64,000 nucleotides of DNA from Nemopilema nomurai (lineage: Eukaryota; Cnidaria; Scyphozoa; Rhizostomeae; Rhizostomatidae). The stretch lies in contig ML133411.1 in NCBI GenBank assembly GCA_003864495.1, positions 643,237-707,236 on the forward strand. The letters are read 5' to 3'. Position numbers and translations under genes: made by a program. The notes below the pieces were generated by a model. It was not told the origin of the DNA. It saw only the letters and a list, made by a program, of their open reading frames with translations, and searched no databases. Of the stretch, positions 1 through 13,500 are shown one piece after another; position 1 is the stretch's first letter, and every line of letters begins with the position of its first letter.

Positions 1-255
1 TTCAACTTCTTTATCTTGTGCAACATTTTAATTGTACGGATCAAAGCATTGACAGAGGATTTAAAAATTTTCTGGACATTTTTATTTCAGTTGGAAGTCA
101 AGAAACAAAAGGGCACCATTTTAGACAAATAATTGCTGTTAATCCTATGTAAACCGATGACACTGAAGATAAAAGATAAAATTTATTAAATAACATAACA
201 ATATAACAAATGTAACTGAATAAAGTTCGATATTTTGAGGGTTTTTTAGTAGTTT

Positions 256-2637
256 CTATTCGTGAAGTCCCTCATCAAGAACAAAGTCGTCGTCTTCATT
301 GACTCTATAAATTCTTTCTGCGATGAATTTCCTTTTCATAGCATGGGTGACTTTGAAATTATAGCAATCTTCACCTCTCCATCGAAGACTGCTATCCACA
401 CGGATTAATGCATCTGTAGTGGGGCTTGCCATTTTGTTGCGCACTTTGCTTTTGAGGTGGTTCATTCTTGAAGAGATTCGCTCTACTTCAGCATTTGAGT
501 AGGGTAATGAGTATAGACTCAGCGCAAGTTGAGCCACGTTATTGAATCGGGGCTCGCCAGCTGCTTCTTTATACTGTTTGAAATGGCTCCAAAACAATAT
601 AGGGTCATCCTTCAATTTTTCAGGAACATCTATTAATTTAATTTGTCGCAGCTCCTTGTTTACGGCATCGATATCTGGCGAAATGTTCTTAAAGCGTTCC
701 GCCAATTTCGTTACATCTTGAATTTGGGTTATCTCTTTAGGAGAGATGCTTGTTAAAGCTTGAAATATGGTGGCATTTTCTGGAAGTCTCTGTTGAACTT
801 CCTCTATGGCTTTGACGATGAACTTCAAGCATCGTTCTTTAATATATTTCATGTCCTCCTCCAATATGTTTAAGCGCTCTGCACTGCTGGTAAATGCATA
901 TCCAAAATGAATGCAGCTTACAGGCATCAAATCTTTTCTAAAGTCGTAACTGAAAAGGTCTTTCTGTGTGACCTTTTGAAGCTTGCTTGGGATCACTACT
1001 CGCTGTAGCAGGGATTGGTAGAAATCAAGTAGATCTGTACCAAGACGGACAACATCCGCGTTGGCAAGTTCAAAGAGTTTGTTTAGTCTTGAAAAATCCT
1101 TCAGAACACCTTCAAGGAACACCAAATAAACGTAATTTCTTGAATCTTGAAACATACTAGAGAGCTGTCGGGCAGTATAACACTTCTCTTGACCAGAAGC
1201 TGCCATTCTGAAACATAGCATGAGAGATTCCCATTGGTCAATTATTCTTTTTATGCATTAATATCGACTCATCCATCTTGTTGCACTTAGCTGAAGAAGT
1301 CGGTTTGGAATTTCGTCTGTTATGGTTTTATGGAGCTCTTTGTACTCTATGAGGCGTTTTGTGCTGTGTGAGAACCAGTTATATGACTCCCTCACCATGA
1401 AGTCAATATGAGCCGGCATGACTTCTGCCGCTTTACTGGCTGCGAGTTGTAGGCTGTGGCACACACATTTAAACATGACGATTTCTGGGACCAAGTTTTT
1501 AAAATAGGTAGACAGACTGTGGTGAACTCCTACCATCGTGCTGCAGCCATCAACGCCGATCCCAATAAGATTTGCAGGACTTAAACCAGATTCTTCCAGG
1601 ATCCTTTGTATGACCGCTCCTATGACATCTGATGTTGCAGAAGCACCAAGATTTGCCATTTTCAGGAAAGTTGTTCTGATGCATTGCTTCAACTGACTGT
1701 AGTAACGGATGCAAATTGCCAGCATCTTTTTCTGACTGACATCAGTGGATTCGTCGACAATTAAACTGTAGAAACTGTCGCTAATGTCTTCGATCAGCTA
1801 ATCAAAAAGGCAGGGCGAAATAAGGTTGACAATCAGTCGAGCACATTTTGTGCGATGCATTTTGAGGTTGGCAGCGATGGTTGAGTCTGGGAAGATGGAC
1901 GGCAACAGTAGCATAAGATGGTCAACAGAACGCAAAGCTGTATGTTTTCCGACAAAAACTGCTGTCCGGATTTCCGCTATTTTTCGTGACTCTGATACTA
2001 CGGGCCTGAATGATTGCTCGATCGGTCGCATCATTGACAAGTTTTCATTTTCGGCTGTTTTACTTTTATGCTTTGAAGTAGCAGCATGTTTTCGCAAATC
2101 ATTCCTGTGGGTTTTTAGCTCAGCTTTGCAAAGTTTACAAAACGCCTTGTTTGTGTCACCTTCAACTGGAACCAGCCATCCTAAAATTAAACAAACAGAA
2201 CATTACTTTTATAACAACTTAATTAGAGCAGCTTAATATAAGAATCCCTTGCGTTATTAGAGCTGTTGCGTAGCTATAAGAACTCCTAATTAATTTGCTG
2301 GCATGGATGACATACGGTATGCCTTTTACAGAAAAAGAACTTAAAACCCTAAAGAAAGTTTAAAATTTTTTAGATCTACCTTCCACTTTCCTTCGACCTG
2401 ATTTATCCCGATGTGAAAATGGTTTAGCAGTCTGCTAGAAATTTGGACTTGCAAATAAAGCATGGTCAGTTTAGCGTCAGGGAGGCCCAGGGTAATATTG
2501 AATGCCGATTGAATTATAATAGCAAATCAAATTTTAATATTTAAAAAATAAATATAAAGATAGTTACCTTTGAAATCAGGATCATTTTGCCATGCGTGTG
2601 AGAATTTTTGAGCATATCGAACATTTGTTTTAGGCAT
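256..2637 (-). pseudogene. hAT-superfamily transposase, two exons, broken by two stops
   Basis: Exon 1 (2637-2568) starts MPKTNVRYAQKF and ends at a GTAACT donor; exon 2 (2180-256) follows a TTTTAG acceptor, and the join keeps frame. Just after the join is a BED-like finger (C-x2-C, then HAATSKH). Further on come the usual hAT landmarks: LIVDESTD (first catalytic Asp), IGIGVDGCSTMVG (second), ATRWMSRY, and a C-terminal dimerisation segment around SNAEVERISSRMNHLKS carrying the expected Glu. The frame is continuous for about 665 codons except for a stop at 1798-1800 (just before the first Asp) and one at 1258-1260 (after ATRWMSRY). Proteins of this family cut and paste the element's own ends. 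I could not see paired terminal repeats, so element limits are unknown. Family call is firm; inactivity is inferred from the stops. Confidence 0.88.
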
Positions 2638-3000
2638 GATAAACTTTCTTCAATGTTGCAAGTTGTTAGAGACTCGAGCATTTCTGTTGATAAGATATGG
2701 CCTTGGGCCCTGCTTTATACCCCAAGATGTTTTGACAGCTGTTGAACAAATGTTTACACATTGTTTTGACTAATTGCACTAAGTTTCCTTTTGGGATTCA
2801 CTTGTTAATTTGATAAAGAGTCAGATTTCCTGATAATTTCCGTTCACTGTACTTCACACATTTGCTTCTTTGCGGCCCAATTTGGCTATTGTTTCGCTCC
2901 TATTGATGAATCCAACTTTGGAATGGTGATTAGCAAAGTGTGAATGAAATGTGCCGCTCTTATTCTCGTATGAATGCTTTGTTACTAACAAATCTATTCT
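2638..3000. other. No gene seen (flank upstream of the hAT gene)
   Basis: AT-rich sequence 5' of the hAT start codon. It probably holds the hAT promoter and right terminus, but I could not identify a terminal inverted repeat or target duplication. Confidence 0.4.
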
Positions 3001-3400
3001 GAAAAACTTCTACATATACTAAAATGCCTATTATTCATGAGGCGGCGCCTTTGATCTTTGCCTCCGATCGATCGTACTCCCTTTTCTCCAAAACTGCTGC
3101 GTCTTTTTTCCAAATTCTTTTTGCTGTTTCTTCCCAACGTGTTCTCCCAACAGAGTTGAGGCTTTTTTCCGGAAAATTCGCACGATTTTTGATCGAAAAG
3201 TTCGTTTTTCTCCGACGAGACCCCTTCTCGACCGCCTTCTCGGCGCTCTCCTGCCTCCACGGCAAACCCCATCCTCCAGGTTTTTATACCCCTCGCTTCG
3301 GCGAGCATTCGTCTTCGATCGTGGCTGTTTTTTTGCCAAAATTTTCCTTATTTTTAGTGGACATTGCCATCTTTCTGAGCGCCGCTCGCCAGTCGTCCGC
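3001..3400. other. GC-richer lead-in to the 3.3-kb repeat, not duplicated
   Basis: This stretch is GC-richer than its surroundings and precedes copy A of the tandem repeat, but has no counterpart before copy B. It holds overlapping open frames on both strands, none with recognisable domains. It shares loose T-rich/TTCC-AAATTCG wording with the start of the repeat unit, which may mean it is an older diverged part of the same element. Confidence 0.35.
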
Positions 3401-6400
3401 CTTCTCTGAGCTCTGGCTCCCGAACGGTGCGTGCCACGTTCCCCTTTTCCTAGCGGTACGGTTCGCCCGGAGTGCCTCTTTTTAGATGTCTGGTTTTTTT
3501 TCCAAAATTCGCAAGCGTTTTCTCGTAATTCGCCGTGTTTTTGCTTCGATTCGCCATTTCCAGGCCGAGGGGAGAAAATTTTCTTGCCCTCGATCGGCCG
3601 AACTTGCCCCGGTCACGTGTCTTGCTCTGCAGCCCTCCATTGTTTGGGGACAAAAGAGAGTCCTCTTCCACCAATCGAAATGCAAGTTGCCGACGTGATT
3701 GACGTGAGGGACGCGGCAGAGCAGCAAGGCGTAATAGAGAACAGCAGCGTGCTCGGGACAGGGCAGGGGTCATTTCGTGCTTGCTACCCGTGTGGATTGG
3801 ACGTGCTCATTATTACCGGTCGTGGTCGTGCACTGTGCTGCTGCGTTTTTTGCGAATTTCGCCGTGGAAAGCTGCCTTACTGCCTTAAGTAAGTACTTTT
3901 CCTTTTCTTCTTTCGATCTGATGATATTCCTAATGATGCTAAACTAAATTTCCGTGCTTTTTTGTCGATTTTTTAAATGCGCCCCACGCTGGGGTAGCTT
4001 CCATCCGCCACGAAAAATTTGCTATCCACAAGCTTGCCTGCTTTCGAGGATGTTTTCTGAATGCTGAATTGATTGCTTACTTAAAATGATGCTAAATGAG
4101 ATTTGATTTTGTTGGATTTTTCTTTTTTTAGAGAGAAATCGAGCCGAAACTCGCGGTAGCAGCAGCAAAATTCGTGAGGAACGGCAGGCACGCCCCCACC
4201 TGGCTCTCTCGCTGGCTACGAAATGCTGAAAAGTTTGTCGTGCCCTCTAGAACGAATCAAAGTAAGTTTGTTTTGTTGCATTATGATCGCCGTTTTTCTG
4301 GTTTTTCTCTCTCGAGAAGCCAGCAGCTTTTGTGCGTGGTTTTTGCACCTGGCCGTTGACCTGTTGACCTCCTTCCGCCATGCCCCGAGGGCGTTTTCAC
4401 TCTAAATTGCTCTAAATACCTAGCTAACTTGCTTTTAGGTAAATTTCTGATAATCAATCGATTAACTTCTTTAATGATGTTACGGGAGGTTTGATTTTGG
4501 TTTTTTCCTTTTTAGAGAGAATCGAGCCGAAACTCGTGGCAGCAGCAACGTGGGGAACGGCAGGTACGCCCTCTCGCTGACTTCAAAATGCTGAAAACTT
4601 CGTGCCCTCTAAATCGAATCAAAGTAAGTTTGTTGTGCTGCTTCAAATTTGTCGAATTCGTTGTTTATCTGGTTCTTTTTTCGAAGAATTGGGTTTTTTT
4701 GCTAGATTTTCTTACCTGGCTTTTTGTCCTGTTGACTCCTTCCGCCGACTTTTTTCACTCTAAATTGCCCTAAATAGCTTTGGCAGAAAACAACATGTTT
4801 GATGCATTCTAAAATCAGTGACTGCTGCTTTTTTGTGGCCTTTTACGATTGCGTTTTTGGCAGACCTCGCTTCTAACGAGTTTTCCTTGCTTGCAGGGTC
4901 ATGGCATGGCGTCGAATGTTATCCACTGTTGCCGTGTTGGGACGAAGAAAGGAAGAGCAAGACCTCCGTTTTTAATAGACGAGAGACTACCGTACGAACT
5001 TTAAAACCCTACGTTTTTATGTTGTATGTATTTAATTTTCTTGGTGGATGACGATGCATAGTTTTCGATTCGACGTTTACTCATTCTGGCGCTTTTTCTT
5101 TTGTGTTGTTGAGATTTCTGAAACTGTAGAACTAATTTGGTGCCTATTGGTGGCAATAGTCAGTTTTTGGCCGCTACAGAGGCAGTTTTCATGTGTGCTA
5201 AGTTTCATTTTGTAGGTTAGAGATTTCGTGTCACGGTGTTTTCTTTAAATTACACTAAACTTTTACGACAGCGTAGCGAGCTAAATGAGCAAAAAGCTTT
5301 TCCATAGGACGGTTGAAAACGTGACAGAGCTATCTAGAAAGCCCGAGAGAAAATGAAAATAACTACGGGGCAATTTTTATGTTTGTGTGTTGGCCAAGGG
5401 GTCGCTTTTCGGCATGGCAGAGCCCCCGAAGTCATTTAAACTAAAATCGATTGGATTGACGAGGTTTTTTCAGTTTTTGTCTATAAAAATATTTTTGTCT
5501 ATAAAAATAACCAGGATCGGCAGCGACTTTTTACTATATACTTTGCAAGAACTAAAGGGCAGCCTTCGCTCGCAAGGTCAAATTTAACGGATTTCGAAGT
5601 TTCGCCAGTCGTGCATTGTTCAAATAGAGTCGGAGCCGATTCAGGGGCAACGTAGGAATCAATTTAGACAACGATACGAAGCAGTTTTAGCTTGCCTTAC
5701 TGCAGGTTGATCAGCTAAAAGAAAGATATTTTTCTTTCAGTCAACTGTTCTTCGACGGAGAATTGACAGTGTAGCCCTCAAACGATTTTAAGCTTAAACC
5801 GCCCTCAATTTCCAAAACTATGAGAAAGACAGCGGTTCTGCAATCTACCCCCAATATTTTCCAAAACGACGAGTGAAACGGCCAATTAAGCAAGTTTTTC
5901 GTGTCACCTTTTTCGGACTTGGCAAGTAGGAAGGTGTCATGTCCTGTTGTTTGTTTCATGTGGAGGTCACTTGGCTCACTGGAACAAGGTTCCTTGAAGG
6001 GTGTTAACATTAACGAGTTGTCATTTTGATTGATTGCCGCCTCTGGACAACCGTCAAACTGCAATGGGACGTGCACTCGATCTTGCATGTGCAAGTAACC
6101 GAAGTCGACTCTACATCTCAACTTGGTTCTGAAACCATTTACTACTGCTTTTGCCGCACAAAGTTGAAAAATATAGAGCGGTGAAGCTAAAAGTGACTTG
6201 AATAACGAATCACTTCAAATGGCCCCTCCGAGCGTGCTCCCCCAAATATTAACTGACAAAAATATGGGTTTCAAATTAAAATATGTATAAGGCTATGTAA
6301 ATGAAATCGATGGCTGCGCATGATTAAAATCATTTGATATTTAGGTTCACGATAGACCATGTCACGCAAATAGAATATATTCCAGTAAAATTTGAAGAAA

Positions 6401-6686
6401 ACTCTCACCATGGATAAACAATATATTGGTAAAACAGAAGACTAGCCCCAAAACCCCGCTGCGCGGGCTAAACCCCTTCTGTAGAAATAAAATTGCCCCT
6501 TAAAACTACCCCATAAACAAAGTAGACATATTAGCCTCGGCAAGACAATAGCCTCGCATCGAGAACAAAAGTGACGTAATGCACAGCCACGCACCGCACA
6601 CTTGAAACGAAAGTTGTCAACGACAAAATGACTCGCCATCCTTCGCGTGCATCACTCGCACTCCTGTGACAATCGCTAGGACGGGG
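3401..6686. repeat. 3.3-kb tandem repeat, copy A
   Basis: First of two head-to-tail copies (partner 6711-9984, offset about 3.3 kb). The unit contains exon-like blocks: a segment ending CCTTAA before GTAAGTAC (about 3890), two related blocks that begin after a T-rich AG acceptor and contain CGAGCCGAAACTCG (about 4133 and 4515), each ending ATCAAA before GTAAGTTTG, and a block after TTGCTTGCAG (about 4897). Near its end (6434-6483) is an imperfect hairpin whose arms begin ACAGAAG and end CTTCTGT. A 70-codon frame starting MQVADVID exists here but is shifted and stopped in copy B, so I do not call a protein. It could be a non-coding spliced transcript or a non-autonomous element. Family not recognised. 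Confidence 0.75.
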
Positions 6687-6710
6687 TTCGCAAAAGATGA
6701 AGGTATGAGG

Positions 6711-9700
6711 CTTCCGAGCTCTGGCTCCCGAACGGTTCGTGCCACCTTCCCCCTTTCCTAGCGGTACGGTTCGCCCAGAGTGCCTCTTTTTAGATGTCTG
6801 GTTTTTTTCCCAAAATTCGCAAGCGTTTTTTCGAAATTCGCCGTGTTTTTGCATCGATTCGCGATTTCCAGGCCAAGGGGGGAAAATTTTCTTGCCCTCG
6901 ATCGACCGAGCTTGCCCAGGTCACGTGTCTTGCTCTGCAGCCCTCCATTGTTTGGGGACAAAAGAGAGTCCTCTTCCGCCAATCGAAATGCAAGTTGCCG
7001 ACGTGAGTGATGTCGCAGCAGAGCACCGAGGCGTAGATCGGTAGTAGAGAACAACAGCGTGCTCGGGACAGGGCAGGGGTCATTTCGTGCTTGCTACCCG
7101 TGTGGATTGGACGTGCTCATTATTACCGGCCGTGGTCGTGCACTGGTCTGCTGCGTTTTTTGGGAATTTCGCAGTGGAAAGCTGCCTTACTGCCTTAAGT
7201 AAGTACTTTTCGTTTCTTCTTTCGATCTGATGATATTCCTAATGATGCTAAACTAAATCTCCGTGTTTTTTTGTCGATTTTTTAAATGCACCCCACGCTA
7301 GGATCGGTTCCATTCGCTTCAAAGAATTTCCTACCCACGAGCTTGCTTGCTTTCGAGGGTGTTTTCTGAATGCTGAATTGATTGCTTACTTAAAATGATG
7401 CTAAATGAGATTTGATTTTCATGCTTTTTCCTCATTTTAGGTGAGAAATGGAGCCGAAACTCGCGGTGGCAGAAGAAAAATTCACGACAAACTGCAGGCA
7501 AGCCTGGCTCTCTCGCTGGCTACGAAATGCTGAAAAGTTTGCCGTGCCCTCTAGAACGAATCAAAGTAAGTTTGTTTTGTTGCATTATGATCGCCGTTTT
7601 TCTGGTTTTTTCTCTCGAGAAACTAGCTTTTGTGCGTGGTTTTGCACCTGGTCGTTGACCTGTTGACCTCCTTCAGCCATGCCCCGAGGGCGTTTTTCAC
7701 TCTAAATTGCTCTAAATACCTAGATAGCTTGCTTCCAGGGAAATTCGGATAATCAATCGATTAACTTCTTTAATGATGTTACGGGAGGTTTGATTTTTTG
7801 CTTTTTTCCTTTTCTAGAGAGAAATCGAGCCGAAACTCGCGGCAGCAGCAACGTGGGGAACGGCAGGTACGCCCTCTCGCTGACTTCAAAATGCTGAAAA
7901 CTTCGTGCCCTCTAAATCGAATCAAAGTAAGTTTGTTGTGCTGCTTCAAATTTGTCGAATTCGTTGTTTATCTGGTTCTTTTTTCGAAGAATTGGGTTTT
8001 TTTGCTAGATTTTTTTACCTGGCTTTTTGTCCTGTTGACTCCTTCCGCCGACTTTTTTCACTCTAAATTGCCCTAAATAGCTTTGGCAGAAAACACCATG
8101 TTTGATGCATTCTAAAATCAGTGACTGCTGCTTTTTTGTGGCCTTATACGATTGCGTTTTTGGCAGACCTCGCTTCTAACGAGTTTCCTTGCTTGCAGGG
8201 TCATGGCACGGCGTCAAATGTTATCCACTGTTGTTGTGTTGGGACGAAGAAAGGAAGAGCAAGAACTTCGTTTTTAATAGACGAGAGACTACCGTACGAA
8301 CTCTAAAACCCTACAAATTTATGTTGTATGTATTTAATTTTCTTGGTGGATGACGATGCGTGGTTTTCGATTTGACGTTTCCTTATTCTCGCGTTGTTAC
8401 TTCAGTGTTCGTAGCATTGTTTGGATTATTGCATCTCTAGAACTAATTTGGTGCCTATTGGTGGCAATAGTCAGTTTTTGACTGCTACAGAGGCAGTTTT
8501 CATTTGTGCTAAGTTTCATTTCTAAGTTAGAGATTTCGTGTCACGGTTTTTTCTTTAAATTACACTAAACTCTTACGACAGCGTAGCGAGCTAAATAAGC
8601 AAAAAGCTTTTGCATAGGACGGTTGAAAACGTGACAGAGCTATCGAGAAAACACGAAAAAAGATGAAAATAGCTACGGGGCAATTGTTATGTTTGTGTGT
8701 TGGCCAAGGGGTCGCTTTTCGGCATGGCAGAGCCCCCGAAGTCATTTAAACTAAAATCGATTGGATTGACGAGGTTTTTTCAGTTTTTGTCTATAAAAAT
8801 AACCAGGATCGGCAGCGACTTTTCACTATATACTTTGCAAGAACTAAAGGGCAGCATTCGCAAGGTCAAATTTAACGGATTTCGCCAGTCGTAAATTGTT
8901 CAAGTAGAGTCGGAGCCTATTCAGGGGCAACATAGGAACCAATTTAGACAACGATACGAAGCAGTTTTAGCTTGCTTCACTGCAGGTTGATCAGCTAAAA
9001 GAAAGAAATTTTTCTTGTGGTCAACTGTTCTTCGATGGGGAATTAACTGTGTAACCCTCATACGATTTTAAGCTTAAACCGCCCTCGATTTCCAAAACTT
9101 TGATGAAGACAGCGGCCATGTAATCTACCCCCAATGCTTTCCAAAACGACTTGTAAAACAGTCAACAAAACAAGTTTTTCGTGGCAGCTTTTTCGGACTT
9201 GGCAAGTAGGAAGGTGTCATGTCGTGTTGTTTGTTTCATGCGGAGGTCACTTGGCTCACTGGAACAAGGTTCCTTGAAGGGTGTTAACATTAACAAGTTG
9301 TCAATTTGATTGATTGCCGCCTCTGGACACCATCAAACTGCAATGGGACGTGCACTCGATCTTGCTTTTTGCAAGTATCCCAAGTCCGCCTTGGATGGCA
9401 GCATTTCGACTCGAAATTTCAACTTGGTTTTGAAACAACTTACTGCTTTTGGCTCAAAGTTAAAAAGACATACAGCGGTGAAGCTTATCAGCAAGACACT
9501 CGAAATAATTTACGCTTGAAATGATACTAGGCAAAGTAAGCGCCCCTTCCTAGCGTGCTCACCCAAATAATTACTGAAAAGGATATTTAAATGAAATCGA
9601 TGACTCTGCCTGGTTGAAATTTAAACTCACGATAGACCATGTCACTCAAATAGAATATATTCCAGTAAAACTTTGAAGACAACTTTCACCATAGATAAAA

Positions 9701-9984
9701 ATATATTGGTAAGACAGAAGACTAGCCCCCAAAACCCCACTGCGCGGGCTTAAAACCCCTTCTGTGGAAATAGAATTGCCCCTTAAAACTACCCCAGAAA
9801 CAAAGTAGACATGTTAGCCTCGCCAAGAGCCTCGCATCGAGAGCAAAAATGACGTAATTCACAGATACACAAAAATCGAAATACGGTAGGAGCGGACACT
9901 TGAAACGAAAGTTATCAACGAAAAAATGACTCGCCATCCTTCGCGTGCATCACTCGCACTCCTGTGACAATCCCTAGGACGGGG
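6711..9984. repeat. 3.3-kb tandem repeat, copy B
   Basis: Direct copy of 3401-6686, starting at the shared GAGCTCTGGCTCCCGAACGG block and ending at the shared CTAGGACGGGG block. It keeps the exon-like blocks with acceptor and donor sites (about 7200, 7440-7565, 7817-7928, 8199) and the terminal hairpin (about 9714-9766). Copies differ by many substitutions and by indels that are not multiples of three, and the longest frames in one are broken in the other. That argues against a conserved protein. It is followed directly by the Helitron region. Confidence 0.75.
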
Positions 9985-10123
9985 AGCCCCTTCTCTTTCA
10001 TCTTTTGCGACGGTCGCATGAATTTGCGAATTTGGCAAACAGGAGGCTGTCACAAAGAGCTGTTCTGTTTCCTGTTGCCAGTTGGTGATTTCTAGCCAGT
10101 CACGAAAGGACGCAATAAAATTG

Positions 10124-10191
10124 GGATTTCGATTACTTGTTTGACCGAATTACTTTTGGATTTCGATTACTTGTTTGACCAAATTACTTTT
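10124..10191. repeat. 34-bp direct repeat, two copies
   Basis: A unit beginning GGATTTCGATTACTTG recurs once with a period of 34 bp, with one difference noticed. It lies in the roughly 600-bp stretch between copy B and the Helitron coding region, in which I see no gene. Confidence 0.6.
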
Positions 10192-10588
10192 GGATTCGTG
10201 TTTCAAAAATCTTGCTGTTTGTTTCTTTTTTAATCGGAATGCTTCCTTTTGGAATCGGATTTTGGTTTGCTTGCCAATTTGCTCATTATTGAATTGGAAC
10301 AGTTACGAAGTTAGTTGTGTAGTTTACGATAATTGTTAGCTTTGCAGCATTGCTTCAATGGTTCGAAGGCCTCTGACTTGAGGCAATTCTCCTATTTATT
10401 AACACCTACACTGCGTGGTAAACGATGCAGTTGCGTCGACAGTTCTAATGCTGCTTCAAATCTTTTAGAAGTTTGCAGATATTTTTGTTAGAAAATGTTG
10501 AATTCTTCTTGCAGCCCTTAGGTGGTTATTTAGAATAAGGGGGATTTCTCAATTTGCAAACTTTATTTGTAATCACTAGCATCGAAAT

Positions 10589-13500
10589 ATGCTACGCAGA
10601 GGACAACGTAGAAACTTGGATCGTCAAAGAAACAGAGAAAGAAAGAGACAGTATTATCTTAACCGCCTTGATGCAGATAGACTACAAGATGGTGGTGCAG
10701 GGGCGCAGAACGTTCTCCAAGCGGTGAATCAATTACACGCATTGGAGCTCGAAATTACGGAACAATTGCCTGAACAACAAATACAACCAGACTTGCCACC
10801 GCAACACTATATTGGAGCAATGGACAATTCGTGTCGTCATTGCCGTTCCAAATTTTTCGTCAGTGAGGCAAACGCACAGAATGTGTTCACCAAATGTTGC
10901 TTTGGAGGAAAAGTTGTACTGGAATAATGGAACTTTTCAATGGAGGGACACCACAATCGCGCCATTTTTTGCAAAACATTCGCAACTATAATGCTGCCTT
11001 GGCAATGGCTTCCTGGAATGCCACAGTCAACGAACTCCCTGGTAGAGGACCCCGTGTGATTACGATTCACGGACAAACCTACCACTTGACAAGCGCAGCA
11101 GATGCCCCAGAAGGTACACGTCCAGAGTATTCCCAGTTATACATAATGGACACCAATCAAGCATTGCAGGAGCGAATTCATAACCCAAGAAACGCGAACC
11201 TGCGACCTGATGTCTTGCAACTTCTACAGGATGAGCTGATGGCTGTTAATCCTTATGCAAGACAATTCAGGAATATGGGGCAAGTTTTACAACAACAACG
11301 TGACGCTGCAGCCGCAAACAACCAACCCGTACGGCAAATGAGGATGATCATTGTGCGTCGACCTTTCCAGGATCGCCGTTATGATAATCCTACAGCAACG
11401 GAAATCGCTGCAGTTTACGTGGGAGACGAGGGGGCACCCCCCGATCCAGCTAATCGAGACATTACCGTTTTTAATATTGCTGACAACAACACACAAAAAA
11501 TCAAAATTACGTCTCCCAATGCTGATCCAATGACTTATCCTTTGTTGTTCTTTCATGGAGATTTTGGATGGAACATTGACATCCAACGCAACCGACAACA
11601 AGGTGCTGCTCGCGGACGCAACCCAAGGGAGAGAATCTCTCTGAATGAGTTTTATGCATACCGCATTGCCGTCCGTGAGGATTTCTCGGCAATTCATTGC
11701 TCCAGATTGCTGTTTCAACAATACTTGGTTGATGCGTACACAAAGATTGAGGGAAATCAACTGACATACATAAGAACGCATCAAACTCAAATGAGGGTGG
11801 AATCTTACCAAGGCCTTATGGATCACGTCGAAAGGCGTGCACAGGCCGAAGATGCAAACGTTGGTCGCATTGTGATTCTACCTGCCACCTTTGAAGGGAG
11901 CACAAGATCAATTTATCAGAATTACCAAGATGCAATGACAATTGTTACCAAGTATGGTAAGCCTGACATTTTCCTGACCATGACTGCTAACCCAAACTGG
12001 CCTGAGGTACAAGAAAACATCTTGCCACACCAAACAGCAAATGACAGGCCAGATATTGTCAGTCGTGTTTTTCACCTGAAGCTGAAGGAACTTTTGTGTG
12101 ACCTGCTTCAGAGACATGTTTTAGGACATGTGATTGCATATGTTTACACAATTGAGTTCCAGAAAAGGGGTTTACCACATGCACACATGGTTCTGTTTCT
12201 TTCGGATGCCGACAAACCACGTACAGCAGAGGATGTTGATATGTTGGTGTCTGCAGAAATTCCAGATCCACAACGAAATGCACATTTACATGAAGTTGTC
12301 AAGAAGCACATGATTCATGGGCCATGTGGTCAACTTGACCCCCATTGTGTGTGCATGCAGGATGGTCAATGCAAAAAGGACTTCCCTAAAGCATTGGTCC
12401 AAGACAGAATTAAATGTCAATGGATATCCTTTGTACAGACGTAGAGGACAGCACCTGGCACAGCTACGTCACCACATGGTTAATGACTCTTGGGTTGTTC
12501 CTTACAGTCCACAACTTCTCACAAAATTCAACTGTCATATGAATGTTGAAATCTGCACAACTGTAAAAAGTGTCAAGTACATTTTCAAATACATTCACAA
12601 AGGAAATGATTCTGCACATGTGGAAATCAGGAACAACATACTACATCATGATGAGATTCTTCAATACCTCAATGCGAGGTATGTTGGCCCTCATCAAGCT
12701 GTGTTTCGAATCATGCAGTATAAGATGCATGACAAGAGCCACACCATCATTCGCCTTGCTGTGCATCTACCTTTGCAGCAGAATGTTATTTCCAGGAAGG
12801 AAACGAGGACAGGGTACTCAATGTAAATCCAAACACAACGCTCACTGCTTGGTTTCAACTGAACCAAGAAGATCCAAATGCACAGCAGTATCTATATTCG
12901 GAAATTCCACACCATTACACATTTGACCAAAGAAACAAAAGGTGGAAAATGAGGCAGCGACAGACAGCACCACTCATTGGTAGGATATACCAAGTGCAGC
13001 CATCAGATCCAGAAAGGTTTGCCCTCAGATTGCTTCTTCTCCATCGGAGAGGAGTAACATCCTTTGAAGACATACGAACCATTGATGGTCATCTACACGA
13101 GACATTCAAGGGTGCAGCAAGGGCACTGGGTCTTTTGGAAGATGATGCTGAACATAGACGATGCTTGCAAGAGGCATCAATCATGAACATGCCTTCACAG
13201 ATGAGGCAACTATTTGCCACACTCATGGTATTTCAGACACCATCTGACATTAGAGCACTGTTTGAACAATTCAAAGAAGTGATGTCTGAAGATTATGTTA
13301 GACATGATCAAGTCAACAATCCAGCCATTGTCAGACAGACACATGTATCTTTGCCTCTGGGACATTGACAACAATCTCAGGATTCATGGTAAGTCAATTA
13401 CTAATGCTGAATTCTCAGATTTACCCCAGCTTCCAGAGGGCTACAATCAGCCACAGAATGCAGATGAAGATATTGATGTCATCCGTGAGCAAGAACAGGG

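Noticed and set aside
3431..3892. Open frame with MQVADVID in the 3.3-kb repeat as a protein-coding gene
   Set aside because: The matching region of copy B is shifted and stopped, and indels between copies are not multiples of three.
11287..11826. 179-codon minus-strand frame within the Helitron
   Set aside because: Antisense shadow of the replicase coding strand.
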